NCBI GenBank assembly: GCA_026261815.1
Contig: JAMPIT010000510.1
Span: forward strand, 19,006,001-19,070,000
Direction of reading: 5' to 3'
Origin: Monarcha castaneiventris obscurior
Taxonomy: Eukaryota; Chordata; Aves; Passeriformes; Monarchidae
Length of the DNA: 64,000 nt
The translations under genes were made by a program, and so were the position numbers. A model generated the notes under the pieces. It was not told the origin of the DNA. It did not search any database and saw only the letters and a program-made list of their open reading frames with translations. Shown piece by piece: positions 40,101-55,100 of this stretch (positions are counted from its first letter, which is position 1; the number at the start of each line of letters is the position of its first letter).

Positions 40101-43100
40101 AGCAGGCTGCCCAGGACTCTGTCCAGTCATGTTTTGAATACATTCCACAATCTCTCTGGGCAACCTGTTCCAGTGTTTGACTTCCCAAATTGACTGCATT
40201 CATCATATTCAGGAACTTCATACATTTCAATTTTGAATTTGATCCATCTGGCCTCTTCTACACTAGGGAACTCAAAAAGAGATTTCAGTTGTCACACCCT
40301 CACTGTCCTACTACAACATTTTACAGGTTCTTAGGATTCTCAAAGACAAACTGTTCTTAAGACAGTTCTTTTATACCCTTTAGGTATCAACAGCTACTAA
40401 GTCATCACTGGCCATCCACTCGGGTTATTCATTCTGGACATCTTTGGGGCTGTAGTCTACCACCCTGTTAGGATGACAGGAAGAGGAGTGGCACACACAG
40501 TTTGGTTTAACCTTGCTGCTGTCTTCCACTATGAAAGCACAGTCTGAATCAACTTACTGTTGGAGCACAGAATCACAGAGGGGTTGAGATTGGAAGGGAC
40601 CTCTGGGGATCACCTGGCCTAACCTCCCCTGCTCAGGCAGGTCCAGCTACAAAGCACGAGGCTCAGGACCATGAGTTATCTCCAAGGACTGAGACTTCAC
40701 ACCCTCTTTGGCCCAGTGCTCATTCATCTGCACAATAAAAATATGTTGCCTGATGCTCAGGTATAATTCAGCATCTGAGTGCTTGCCTTGAGGTCTTTAT
40801 CTAAATAAGACATTGCTAACTGTTTTTTAGTTTTACTGCAGTCAGTAATGTCCTTGGTTATCAACGCAGGTCATTTTCTTGACACTCCTCCACAGTGGAG
40901 GATGCTTTGAAACATTTGTTTTCACTCATTATTACATTCAATACTACACTTGGATCAGTCTCAACATTTCTGTTGCTAATCTCTACATACCCACATCGAA
41001 AAGCTGCAGATTCATCAACAGTTCACATGCCCATTGCAGACCTCTTAATGAGATAAATGTATACCGACTTTTGATTATGCAGACTGCTGAGATTTTAAAA
41101 TGAATAATGAATGAGATCATTCTGATATAACTCACCTTAAATTTTGGGCTTGATGGACTACTACTGTATGCAAGGAATCAGGTAAGCTACGCTAAGATGA
41201 CAATTACTATGTACAAAAGCAAAATGTTTTGTTTTCCTTTTATTGCAGGTTGGAACATAATTTGTTATTTTATTAGAATCTGTGTGTAATGCAAAGGAGA
41301 GACTAACACTTGCAAAAGGGCAGCATCTAGAACAAAAATGTTCATGTTTCTATTCTGAGAATATCAATTACAAGTAGGTATTTCTGAAACAGACAAAAAA
41401 AAGGATATTCCAAAGGTCTGAATATATTCAGTCCTCCATTTTGAAGAACAAGTGTTTTAAAAGGCAAGATCTCTGAACTGTTATTATTATTACCATTTTA
41501 GAAAAGAATTGTGAGAAAACAGCACAAGGCCATGTGCCTGAAAAAGAAGTAAATATGCTAAAGTGAGTACTGAAGCAGAATTACAATAAAGAAGTAAAAC
41601 ATACTTCGCACAGAAGATTTTGGCTTCTTTTATTACAGGCAAAGGACTGTAATCAGGTGATTTTTTTCTGAACACTGAAAATTCTAAATATTAACATCTT
41701 TCAGGTCAGTTGCATTGCCAAATTTGCTTTGCTTCTTGGTGACTGTACTTCTATTTTGTTCAGCAAGTCTTTTGGTGTTGCTTCTTTTCCAATAGGTACA
41801 GAAGACTTATCACCAAGACAGATCAGAAACAGAATGCAAGTAAAACACCCCACTATTTTTTACATCGGAGACAAACTAACATCAGGCATTCCATCTGACA
41901 ATTAATCAGAACTGATAACAGACAGGAAAATGTGGAGAAGGGACCACAAAACAGACTACATTCATCTTTTTATTGATGGTATATAATTTTCAGGCTATTC
42001 TCAGAAAAAAATGGTTTCTCTGCTTGATTTTGACAGTTCTTCAACAGCTAGACAGGCGTTTGTACTGCTTCATATTAAATACCTTGTTCTCAGCCTCAGC
42101 AACAGAAATCTATCCCCCTTTTTTAAGGTGTTTGGATACATCTTTTCCAGCATTTGGCAAAACACACTCAATCACATCCAAACAAAAAGTCAAATATCTA
42201 AATTGTTATTTCACCTTAGACTTGTCAAATCTTCTGAGTGTTTCTAGCAGTTTTACAACTTGTATTCTTGTATCTTCTTCACAGAAGAAAATCCATGAGG
42301 AGTTCCTACCATAGGTAACAGAGAAGCTAAAAAAAGAAATAAACATTTTACTAATAAGGTGGCTTATGAACAAAATGGCATATTCAAGGCACATTCCCCA
42401 AATATAAATAGTTTGCCATCAATTCTTAATTTACATAGAAGCATAAAATTTTACTACTGATTTAGAATTACACATCAAAGTACTACAGTGAATAGATAAA
42501 GATACTGACTCTGCTGCTTCCTATTTATAAAGCACCAGTTATTCCAGAAAGAAGGGAACAGGGATACATAAAGAATTTCCATTCAGAAATGTACAGGTCT
42601 AATAGCCACCTATGAATTCTGAGATCCATAGATAGCAGTTTAAGTTACCCTCCCCTTCTTCCAAGGAGCCCCACCATTGGCTGGCTGACAGCACTGCAGC
42701 CACTGTAAAAATGCCTAATGAGAGGTCTTCTCACAGCTGTTGGACACTGATCATTCCCAATCTAAAAACTTCATCAGCTTTTCCAGTACAGTGAAACTGT
42801 ACAGATTGAAGGGATTCCTCAAAGATAGCAATAATCTCAATGCAGGATTCCTGACTGCCTCAGAAAAAAGTCATTCCTTGTTTATCTGCTCCTCCCACCT
42901 TAATTCTTCCACTACTTATCAAAACAAAGCTGTATTAATTAATAACATCCTAATGGAAAAAGTCTACAATCTTTATTTGTCCAGTTTCCTTTGCATGGCT
43001 TTTACATTGATTCAATTTAACAAGTCATCTGGAGAGGGATAAGAAAACTAATACCTATAAATACCACAGTCTGCTTTCTCCACAGCACTTTCTACTGATA

Positions 43101-46100
43101 AAATCAGCAATGAAAAAAACCAGCAGAAATGTAAGTCAGCAGAAGTAAGTAAAAAAGGTTGATTGGATCAGGTATGTTTTAGGGAATGATTTTTGCCTAA
43201 AAAAACCAACCCAAAAACCAAAACTCACTCGAAAAGCCAAACACATCATCTGAGAATTAAGCTAGAAAATGTGTTACCTGCTTCTGCAGGTATTGCAATA
43301 ACATGCTAGAAGCACCAGATGGTTGCCAGGTGTTAAACTAGTTCAGTCTTTCTTCATCTGGGACAAGTTATTGTGCTGGTTTGGGCTGGGGTAGAATTAA
43401 TTTTCTTTATAGTATCACGACAGTCATCTTCCTGTTGAGCTACCTCTCCTCTGTGTTTTGCAACAGTATTTGACTATTCACTACTTTCTGCTTAAGACAC
43501 TTAGTCTGCTAAACTACAGTAGCCAGAAGAACTCATCATTCATCCTTTCAGTCCATAAAAGCATATACTTGGTGCATAGCCAACACTGAAATCCAGACAA
43601 CTCTCTGCCATTCAGCCAAGCAAACAAGATACAATCAATCTGGAAAAACACTTCCTAGCTGTCCCCTCTAAAACTTGCCAAACAAGTACAGAAAGGGCAT
43701 CAGATACACCTCATGTTTTTAAATATATACAGTACTTAATGCCCTGTGAAGACTGCAGGCTTTCCTCTCACACGTTAGTGCTCAGCTAGAACTCCAGGAC
43801 AGAAATGTCTGGATTTACATGAAAGCACGTGGGTGAAGGGCAAAGGGAAAACACAAGAATGACCCCTACAAAAAGAATTACTGCATCTTGTGAATACAGC
43901 ACACATAAGTCCACAAAAATAATCAGCTCATCTAGCTATTGATGGACAAACAGAATGATTCCCAAGGCTAAGTACTTAAGGTCTCCAAGAAAGTCTAACT
44001 GAGACCTCAGAGCAGAAAAGTTTGGAATTCAGACTGCAAGGTGCCATTGGAGATACCCAGATAAGATCCTGTTTTGGATAATTTTTTAAAAAGGGATTTC
44101 TTCTCTGCTGAATGAACATGGTTACTGAGAAGAAATGTAGCAGGCCTTCGGGGCACAGTAAGGATTCTGTGTCATAAGATATCCACTGATTGTATAATCT
44201 GAAATTACATATTTTGTCCAACTTAACGTGTGTCCAAGAACTAAAAATTAAGAATTTTCATAATTGCTTAGAGACCTCCTTAAAAATGCTGACAACTACA
44301 GGACTGAGAAAAGCTGTTCTTTTAAAAGCGGTTTTCTCATACAGATGCACCTTATATCACAAGTAAAATCATCATCAGCTGCTGCAGAACGGGCTGAACT
44401 CCCTCCTTCCTCTTTTGTCCATTGAGAAAACAAAACAATAAAAGCTTCAAAACATCAACATCCTTCTAAACTGCTCCATGTCTTCATTTGCCAAAAGTAC
44501 TAAGTGAAACAGTACACATGAGGAAACTCATTCCAGAAATCTCAAGATGGAAATCCTCTAGTTAAGATTCCTCTTCTGATTTCTAAAGAATTTTCTTCTG
44601 CTTTCTCACACAAATGAGCATTTGTATTTTTGCCTTTGGTTTTGCTATTTTATAAGAGCTATAACTGTAAACCCTGTCGCCAAGACATAAATAATTAAGA
44701 AGAGGAATCACAAGGTCATTGAAACAGGAGCTAAGCAGGGAAAAAAAAGAATGATTGATAGTTGGAACATCATCTTCCAGTTTTTCAATTTACTTCAAAT
44801 CTGTTTTGCTATTTTTCACAGTTAACATATATCTCAAAGACAGCCACTGTATACAAACACTATTTTCATGTTTCTACACACAAAGCAGAAGGAAAAATAC
44901 CCTTACTTGCAACCATCCTGATATAAAAACCTCACCCTGAATAAGTCTACTAGATTACATTAATTAAATTAAACTTCAAGAGGCTGCAGATTTGAAATGT
45001 AAGCTTCAGGCAAAATATAGTCTTCAATATCATGGAGCTTCAGGATTTCTGAAACAAAATTATTGTTTCCTGACAGTTTGCAAGATACTACCACTATTCC
45101 CATCTAAATGCAGCAGGTCTTCCTTGAAGCCATCTGCATAAGCTAAGAAGAAAAGATATTTGAGACTACCTGTCTTTTCTGATCATGCTAATACGAAAAT
45201 TGGCCGTATAAGCATCTAGAAAGATGCTGAAACTTACAACTTCTCACTACAGAGACATACCACCTCTTACAAACAATAAAAGCAATAAAAACCCCAAACA
45301 GGTATTATGATCTATTTAAAAAAAAATTACTCCACTTAATTCAGTCAAGTAATCTGGAAGATCAAAATTTCTGTAATACCTCACACCTTACACTATAAGA
45401 ACTGGGGACCAAATAGAAAAATACACATTTAAACAAGCTGTTTCTTTAGATTAGTTTACTTCCCTAATAATTTTTAAATGCCCAGTGATTTGAGGAAGGT
45501 AGTTGCTCAGTTAAATTCTATTATTACTGTTCTTTTATTTAAAATAGGTTTCTCTGATTTAAGTAAGTTTATCAGAAAAATTGCTTTTTAAAACAAAAAA
45601 AAAAAGAAGTACAGTAAGAAAGTTAAAATATAAGGTTGCAACTCTCATTGAAGAACTTAGCTTCTGAGTAAAAAGGTAACTAATATATATATTCTTGGTT
45701 ACAAAAGCTTCTGAAAATAACTGACATTCATTACACTTACTCTCTCATTAACGGCAATATTGTCCATGCACCTTCATGCCTGTTGATCTGATGAATAAGC
45801 AGAACTGTAGGCAATTCCTTTAAGAAAAATAAAAATATTCCCATTAAATGTGAATTATCCATACTTTCTTCTTAAATATCAATTAATCTTTAAGAAATTA
45901 TTCTGGAACAACTACTTAATTTTCATTGTTTTTGACTGGCAAGTAGCGCTGAAGAATAGATGACTTAGGATGGTCTGCAACAAGGTGACCTGCAATTTAG
46001 GGATAGTGCTTCTTCCAACTCATAATTTCTTAATTATCTTTTAGTTATAAAGCTAACAGACTTCAAGTTAAATGCTTTGCATAAGAACCCATGTAATCAA

Positions 46101-49100
46101 TACACCATAGCAATCTCCTTGTCATACCATAAAATCCCATACAGAAAAGAAAGAATGAATGTAGGGTATCCTACAAAGGCTTCCATTGGACAGTCATGTT
46201 ACACACAGATTATATGAGAGTTCTAACACTCTTTACTTCGAGCTGAGCTTTGACCTGTCACACTAACAACCTGAAAAAACCCATTGATTTACACAAAAAT
46301 CAAAATGAGGAGCTAGCATCTTCTTTCTGAAAGATAAAAGAAGCTTTCCCAGGAAGAAAAATATTTCTCACAAATTCCTTCACTCTTTTGTTACTTGAAA
46401 CCTCTTTGATGTGGCAGATCCCAATGTCTAGCAGAAAAGCTACCATTCTGGGGTAGTTTCTAAAAAAACACCATTTAAACACGGCCTTCTGATAAACCAA
46501 ACTGTACAATTTGTAATACATGTGAAAAGCTGGATACAGATACATCCCTTAACACACGCACAGCACCTCGCTCCACCAACAAGTCCAATCCTCCACTGCA
46601 GCATCATTCTGCCTGGGTGTGACACCTGCTAGAGAGAAGGGAGAGGCTCCCTGCTCACCTGACAGTCTGACAGGGGTTATTGCCCACAGGAGAATGGCAC
46701 TCTACACAGGATTCAGGGGAACAGCAGCTTGGGTTGGCACGAAACCTCAAATGAGATGCTTAGGAAAGAGCAAAAGGTCAGGAAAAGAGAGATCATGGTG
46801 GATGCTTTAAGCCCAGCTGGAAATTAAGCACCACAGAGCTGCTCACTCAATGCCCCTCTTTCCCCACCCTAGCTGAAACCAGGACAAGGAGAAAAAACCA
46901 TTGGTAAGTACAGGGAAAAAAGGGAGTTGGTCTCTTGTAACAAATTACTGGACAGGACAATTGTCTGGCCATGCCCTGCACTGATCACTGCAGTCTGTCC
47001 TGTCCTCCCCTTAAATGCCATTTCTAACTCCTGGGCAGGAGGCTTTGTGTGTCTGCAGTTGGAGATCTGTGTTCCCACAGCCAGAGAGAGGACCATGAGT
47101 CGCAGGGGTGCACCTGTCTCTCCAGGCCCTAATCCTTTTCCACTTACAGCTTGCCTATGCCAAACATTCCTGCTTGATGAATGCTTTTCATGAACAATGC
47201 CATTAACATAAAGTTCACATGCAAACACAAAAATAATTTACTTTCTAAGAAAATCTCTAAGATAAAGTATACACTACATGCTGACTCTGTCAAGTTTACT
47301 TTAAATCCTTTTTAAGGGCAGTTAAGCACAGCACCTAAAAATACATAAAACCTTCAAATTTCATATACTAAAGAAAACACCTCTTCTGCTGTAAGGAATA
47401 ACTGTCTCTTAGGAGTGCATTAACCTTACATAAAAATAAGGATTTATGCTATCGGAATGATCCAAATTGAAAAGCAATGCCAAAACTCTAATTTGGAACA
47501 GGATATTCACTCACATCTCAAAAATCAGCATTTCTGATTTATGGTTCCAGTTCAAGCGAACCTAACAAATGTGTTTCTGCTTGTTTTCAATTTACTGAAA
47601 AATCAAAAGTTCAAAGTTTTTTTTGTGGAAATGGCAAATCTTAGTCATAGTATGCTCAACATCTTGTATTTCCCTGAAATGTAAAAATGGTAAAATTTAC
47701 TTTGGTATAGTTTTATTTTAATTGATTTTATTTACAATTTATATGCTTATTTTTGGCATAAGTTTATGGTAAAACCGTAAAATTATGTTTACTTATGGGA
47801 TTGCAGATAGGAAGATAAAAGGGCAGACTTCTGTCTTCACAAGAACATTTCTTTTTATCTGCAGTTACACTAGTATTTGCAGGCAGCCATGTATTTCATG
47901 TACAGTAGGATCCAGACAAAGAAAAAAGTAGTTAATAATAATAATAAACTCAGTGTCTCTATCACACTGAAGGCTGCAACTGGATTAATTTCAGATAAAA
48001 ACAGCATTTGCCCATGCAAAAGTATGAAGTAAATTACACATAATCTAAGTAGCTGTAGCATATACTCCATTATCTCCTCTTTAACAAAAAGACAGCTATT
48101 TCCTTTGTGCAGAGCAAAGGAGTGATGATAAAGAAAAAGCAGTCTCTCTTGAGCTAATCCAATACTTTTACAAGGTATCTTTTCTCTTTGACATTCTCAT
48201 AAACCTTTCTCTTTCTCTACAACATAAAAATACATGTCCTGCATGATCCTTTCCTTCCACTTACTTCTAACCATGCATCAATTCTGATTTAATAAAGGAG
48301 ATGCTTCAAACACACTGTGCAGGTAAAACACCCTCTTTCAAAAATACAGGAGGATCTCCGTTGCTTTTCCTTTCTCATTTTATGTATTTTCACTTTGAAC
48401 CTAGTGGAACTGGGCTGACCTATTCATCTTATTTATTCTATCTTCAGTAGAAGGACAGAACAAAAAAAACCAAAATGTAGCTGGTGCCAGCTGTGAGGAG
48501 TGGAAGGGCATGTGCAGTCAAGGTAATGATATGTAACTTACACACTGTGTCTGTCTATCTCAGAAAACTCTAGTACAAATGTATCCATGGCCTGTACTGC
48601 ATTCACTGGTTATTCTAGCTTGAAACTACTGTTTCCACAACTACAAACCACAAGTGTTTTCACACATATCAAGATTTTGCGTATGACACAAGTAAAGTAC
48701 CTTATAATCCAAATAAAATAATCACTTTATGAAGACTGAGAAACTACCCTCCCCACTTTCACAACTGAGCTAACTCTAAAGGGCAAAACCAAAAAATGGA
48801 ATTGTTTGTGATCAGAAATACCATATAAGACATTTTCACTCCAAATGTCACCTACTCTATCAGCATAGTGAGATCAGAAATGCCTGCCACAGATTACAAT
48901 TGCAAACTCTACACAAACAAAAAAATAAGTGTGAGTAAAGGGGTTAGAGCCACATTTTCAAACCAATTCTAAAGACAGAACCTCACACAGCCTCATTTGT
49001 ACCTTAAAATAATTTAGTATTTTTTATGCAAGTTGAAGTATGAAGATGCTAGGAACACAATCAATTTCACAACAAATCATTGAGAGAACTCTGGTTCTTG

Positions 49101-52100
49101 AATCTAAATATTGAAAGTTCTCTTCATTAACATGAAAAACTTGGAGGAATACCATATCCAATAATGAAAATGTAATTCAGAATAAAACAATTAAGAACTA
49201 AGTAAGGAAATTGTTAACCTGAAACAAGTATCTGTTTTCTTTCTGCACTACATGCAATTTCCTATTAATCTACCAAATCCTATATAAGAAATGTGCAATT
49301 TATAGAGAACAAAACGGTACAGTGTAAAAACAAAGAAAAATGCTAAAGTTTCATAGACTACAAGGCTAAAATGGGCTTCTGTATGCACCCAGGGTGGCAG
49401 AGATTACCCCCAGCTAAAACTGGATTTCCAGGCTAGGTCACATCCTCTATGACCCTCCAGCAGAATTTTGCTTTGTGTTCCTACAAAATAGTTCACTGAA
49501 TTTCATCTAAGCATAACCAAGCCTTGCCCCAAGTGTACAGTTTTGTGGGAACATGCCTTATTAGAACACAATTCAAACTAGGTCTTGCTCAGCACTATTA
49601 ATTATATGTCCTATGTGACATGACTTTGCAAGTATGATAGGAGTAGATATGGAACTGCAGTGAAATGCAGAACACGACAGTAATGTGCTCATTGTTCTAT
49701 TACTGAGTCACCTGACCAGAGCAAAAAGCAATCTTGTAATACACGAGAGAAAAATAAAGTAGTGTATAGGGATTTGCTCCTAATGATTCCAGTTTGCTGG
49801 TATCTGCAGGTGTCTTGCATATACCCCTGTGCTTTGTGAGCTTATTAAACTGCCTCAAGAAGCCCAGAGACGGGGGGCAGGAGTGGGCATCTAAAACCCT
49901 GAGCACTGCTGCTGAACTGCACAGCTCCAGAATTAGAAATGTTTTCTTATCTCTACATACCCTGCAAGCACGTAACAACATTTTCCCTACTCTCATCTTC
50001 TTTTCAGTAATCCATCCTAAGACACATTCAGAGTTAGCCTACCTTCTCAGCCTTCCCTTGGGAGGTGAAATAAGCCAAGCTCCTACAGTCATCTGCTATG
50101 ACTACTTTGACAAAGTAGAGCTGTGAATACATACTGAAGTCTCCCTACAGCTTTATTTTCACAAGCATGCCAATTCTGCAGACATCCTGAAGGATTTCTA
50201 AAAGAAAGTTATAGCAAATCTATTTCTAAGCCCAGTGGGTCAGACAATTTGGTGGGAAGTGCCAGCTTCAAACATTACACCAAACACTACGTCTTCTCTA
50301 TAATCTAACAATTTGCTTAAATATTGAAAATTACAATACACATTTCAAATATTTTTAATGTTTTAAAGATATAAATACCAATTTTATCAAAGTTACATGT
50401 CTGAGAATCCAGGATAAAATATTATTTCAATAATCCCATTCAAATAAAACTCATGGATGATTTAAAGTACTATTTTACAACACCACTGTAAAAGAACTTT
50501 GCTTCTGTTTAACACATCAGTTATTTAGGAGCTTCTCCAATGTTGTCCAGTTCTTTTAATTCCTTTCTCTATTTCTCCCTTAGGCTGCATCCAGAGAATC
50601 GCAGCACAGTTTGAGTTGGAAGGAGCCTTTAAAGCTCATCTATTCCAACCCCCTCCAGTGAGAGAGACATTTTAAATTACATCAGGTTTCTCAGAGCTCC
50701 GACCAGAATGATCTTAGATGTTTCCAGGGATGGGATATCAACCACCTCTCTGGGCAAACCCTCAGTGTTTCACCAACCTCACTGTAAAAAATATCTTCCT
50801 TGAGTCTGAATCTACTCTCTCTTAGTTTAAAAACTTTACCCTTTTCCTTATCATTACAGACCCTACTAAAAAGTCTGTTCCCTTCTTTATAATCCCCCTC
50901 TAAGTACTGAAAGGCCACATTAAGGTTTAAAAAAAACCCATGACAACAAAACCCATATTCCTAATAAAGCATAGTTTCCAATAATCTTTTGCTCCTCAGG
51001 AAGCCCAAAGTAATAAAGTATAATGTACTGTTTTCCATTAGAGGGAATTTCTACTTCTGTTCTACTCTCAGTTGTCTGGTTATCATTTTCAAAAGGAACT
51101 GAGTTTTCATAATATATTATGGGTAATTTCAGAGAGCTCAGTGAAAGGCCACAGCGTTACCCTGCTTTCCCACATCCAGAGCAAGTACTGTGTGCAAGTC
51201 TGGCATCAACTGATCTTACATTAAAGAAAACATAGAAGCATTTACCTAATTGTATGGAAAAAATAACTGGAACTTAAAGTAATCTGAAGTGTTCCTGACA
51301 GTAACTTCAGAATAGATGCAACAACAACAACAACAAACCCCAAAAAACCAAACCAAAACAAAAAACCCCAAACAAACAAAACAAAAACAAACCAAAAAAG
51401 ATAAAGCTTTCTACAATAAACCCTGTCTCAAAACCCTATAATTATCATTGATTTAAGTTTTTTATGTAGGAAAGATGCTGGCAGTCACTGATTTTGTATT
51501 TTACTTATTTTTAACAATAGTGGGAGTAAATTTCAGCAAGCATATTACCATACGGCCAATTCTAACATGTTGCCTAGACTTCCCCCAATTGGAAAATCAG
51601 TAGAAAGTCCAGTAAAGTTTTTTGTGATCTGGAAATAATTCACCTGTGCTCAGTGGTAATGAGAGTTATTTTGATTTGCATTCTGTTGATGTGACACTGC
51701 AAGATTTTCCTCAACTACTGGTTCAAATAAGTGACCTGCAGCAAACCATCATACAAAAATTTATAAATGTGCCTATGTTTTCCAGTATCAGGAGGAAAAA
51801 ATGTGTTGAAAATTGCCTCCAACCTTCAATTGATCATAATTCAGATTACCAGAACATGAGAAAACTCAAGAAATTACTAAAATGAAAATAAATATTTCCC
51901 CCCGCCAAATATAGGTTCATCAACAAATTAATAGTGTGCCCCACTCCTCCCACCTAATTAGTAAAAAACCATGGAATAGTTCTAATTAAATTTGCACTGG
52001 GCAACATGTTGAACTTGCTAAATAAAAAGTGTAGCTTTGGAGGAAAAAACTCATTCAATATGAAAGTTATCACCAATTTAGTTTGCATTGAATTTTCTTT

Positions 52101-55100
52101 TTCCTCCCCTAGGATCCTCCATCTTCCCCTTAGACATCCCATATCTTCCCTGTTCTGTTCTTTTGAGAGCTACTGATCACCAACATCACAAATTAAATAT
52201 TATTTTGTAATGAGACAAATAAAAATATATAGAAAAAAAATTCTTGAAAAGTTGTGAGTGCTTACTTTAAATGCTACCACAGATGGTCTAGGTATAGGAC
52301 AGTAGCCTAGAATGACAACAATATATTGCAGTAAAATGCCATTGGTTTGCTCTTCGCTTGAGTGAATAAAAAGTAGTGAGAAATACTTTCTCCAGAGCTC
52401 ATAGTTTACAAGAATTCCAAATGCAATCATACAAATTACCATACATGTGGTATACAGTACATAGCCATTATTCATGAAAACCAGTATTAAAAATGAACCA
52501 CGATAATTATGTTGCCAATTGGTCTGAGTAACATCTTCATTTAGAATGTATTTAAAACAGAGTTTTAGTATTGTAGTTGATAATATTAGCGTGTAAATTG
52601 AGTTTTTACTTAAAAGCAAAATCTTTCCCAATCCCAATCAGTGCATAAAAACATTTCAGGTTGGATATTAGGAAAGATTTCTTCACTGAAAGAGTGGTTA
52701 AGCATTGGGAGAGGCTTCCCAAGGCAGTGGTGGAGTCACCATCCCTGGAAGTGTTCAAAAAACTGAGCAGATGTGGCAATTCCTGATACAGTTTAGTGGG
52801 CATGGTGATACTCAGTCAAAGACTTGATGATTTGGGGCTCTTTCCCAGCCTTAACGATTCTATGATTCAAGCAATGAAATTAAGTAAGATATGGAGTTCA
52901 GCTGATTCTTTTAATATCAGCAAAATTAGCAAGATAAGTAGATTTTTTTTATCCACAGAAAGCCTGAAGCATCTTTCACTGACAGCAAGATCGAGACAGT
53001 TGTGTCCCAAGCTAAATCAGTGTGATACATGGGGGAGCAGGTCCTTTCCACACAACATGCTCTGGCCAAATAAACCCAATGTACATTTTTTAACTAGGAA
53101 AGAAGGGAAGGAACAGCAGAGCAGAAAGAAGCTTCCACAAGGCAAGAAATTTGATGAATGTATTTCAAGTACTGGTATAGGTGCTCAGGACAACTTACAG
53201 GAGCGAAACAACTGTCACCAAGTAATGATTTTAGTCTGATGATTTAGCAAGTCTAGTCTCATGTATATTTGAGCACTCTATTCAAAGATGACTGAGCAAT
53301 TTTAATATAGCCAACAGCAGTGGAGGAGGAAGCTTTATCTTCTTATTCTTTACCATGAAAAGAAATACCTTAGTAAAATGGGTTTGTTCAAATCCTATTA
53401 AGTATGCAGAGATTGCTGCAGAAGAGGCTGAGAGAGACACTTAGCCTAAAGCACTTTAAACTTCCGAATTTCTTGTATATATTTTGCCCTGACATGACAA
53501 GACATCTCTGTGAGATGACAGGTCCTATTTTCTGCATTAAAAAGCCGAGGCAGTTACCACACATTTGACTGGTAAAAGCAGCTATATAAAAATGGTAAGG
53601 CAGGGCTGAGGGGAACCCATTCATCACTACTAAAACATTTAAAAGATCTCATTAGTGCAGAATTATCTGACTTCTACAAATTCCTTTAAATCTGCTGAGC
53701 ATCCATTAGAGGAAAATGATCCTGTTCACCTTCTGGCACTACAGAGTAGGTAACTTTTACAGTTTCAGCAGTTAATGAGCTAGGCATCAATTCTGCTGAT
53801 AATAAAGCCTAGCAATTGTCAAAAGGATGCCAGTACCTTTGCAGAATGAGAAGCAAGGGCATATTAGAAAGTCAAAGATCAAACAATTAAAACAAAAAGC
53901 CAAGAGAACAGCTGGAGGAAAGCAAACAAAACAAAAGTGACTCAAATGTGTAAAGGCCTGCAAGTCGACCTTCAAGAGATTTAAGACAACTCTGAAATAC
54001 ATTTCCAAAACTAAGCAGTACACTTTTCCTGCAACAGTTTCATGAGATTTTATTTTGAATGCACCTTTTCAACAGAACAGAGTTTAGAAGCATTTCAGAA
54101 CATGAGCACCCAAATATTGAAGCCTCAGAATGAGCAGTTTAATACGCAAATCCTAAAAAGGAATGAAGCATTATGAAGAAAAACAAAGAAAAATGACCGA
54201 GAGAATACTGATACTAGGCAATGTATGCAAGCAGAGTAAGTAACACAACATAAACACAGGTGCTAACATGGATAAAAAGTGGAAATAGGAACTTTATACA
54301 CTGATCACTTAAATACACACACTTATTAGGGTTTTATACTGCAAGGTCTCCCTACATAATATAAGTGTGGTTTTATGGACAGATTTGGAAAAGAAATGTA
54401 AATATTAAAATTGTGGATGATGTTACAAACACAAGAATGAATAAATCCTTGCAGAAAAAAACAAGAAAGTTGTTGCTAGGAAGGAAACAAAGGGCACACT
54501 ATAATTTTACACAAAAACCCAAAGGGAATCGACCTAGTAATACTGAGAAATCAAAAATTTTCAAGCTTTTGAAGTTAAAACATACCTGTTTTAATTTAAA
54601 AAAAGAGGGTTGATCTTGATATGGTGGAAAACTTTGCCATAAAGATAAGCTATTGTAGACACAGAGATGGAGGGGCAGGTCAGAAAGTAGCCCAATATTT
54701 CACTTAAATATAATCTGTTAAACCTTGTTAAAACGGCAAGATCAAAAAATGAATCACCTGATCAGTCTCAGCTGGAAAGTGGCTTCCATGGAATGGGAAG
54801 CCATTACAGGAGGGAGAGAAGTAAACAGGGTTTTCATGCTAGAATCCTGAATTTGAGCAAGTAACTGAAAATTGAAGCAATAGGTATATTATGAATTGCA
54901 TTGCATTTATGGCATTAATTTTGAAAGGTCTCAAGAAAATTATATCTATTTTTTTTAAATATACAGATCAGTTTAAAAGCAACTCTGTTGCCTTGAAAAA
55001 TAAGTTCTTCCACTAAATTTTCTAACTACTACATTATTAACTTGCATGTGAGCTTTACAATTCAGACCTACTCCAAGAACCACTGGGAATTTTTAACTAC

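Larger units (their letters stand above)
39763..42214 (-). other. B3GLCT: B3GLCT intron 6
   Basis: 2452 bases carrying two CR1 fragments in the gene's own orientation. Confidence 0.9.

Noticed and set aside
50691..50918. 76-residue minus-strand frame
   Set aside because: It lies entirely inside a CR1 fragment.
52796..53239. 147-residue plus-strand frame
   Set aside because: It starts in a CR1 tail, is antisense in the intron and has no recognisable domain or splice support.
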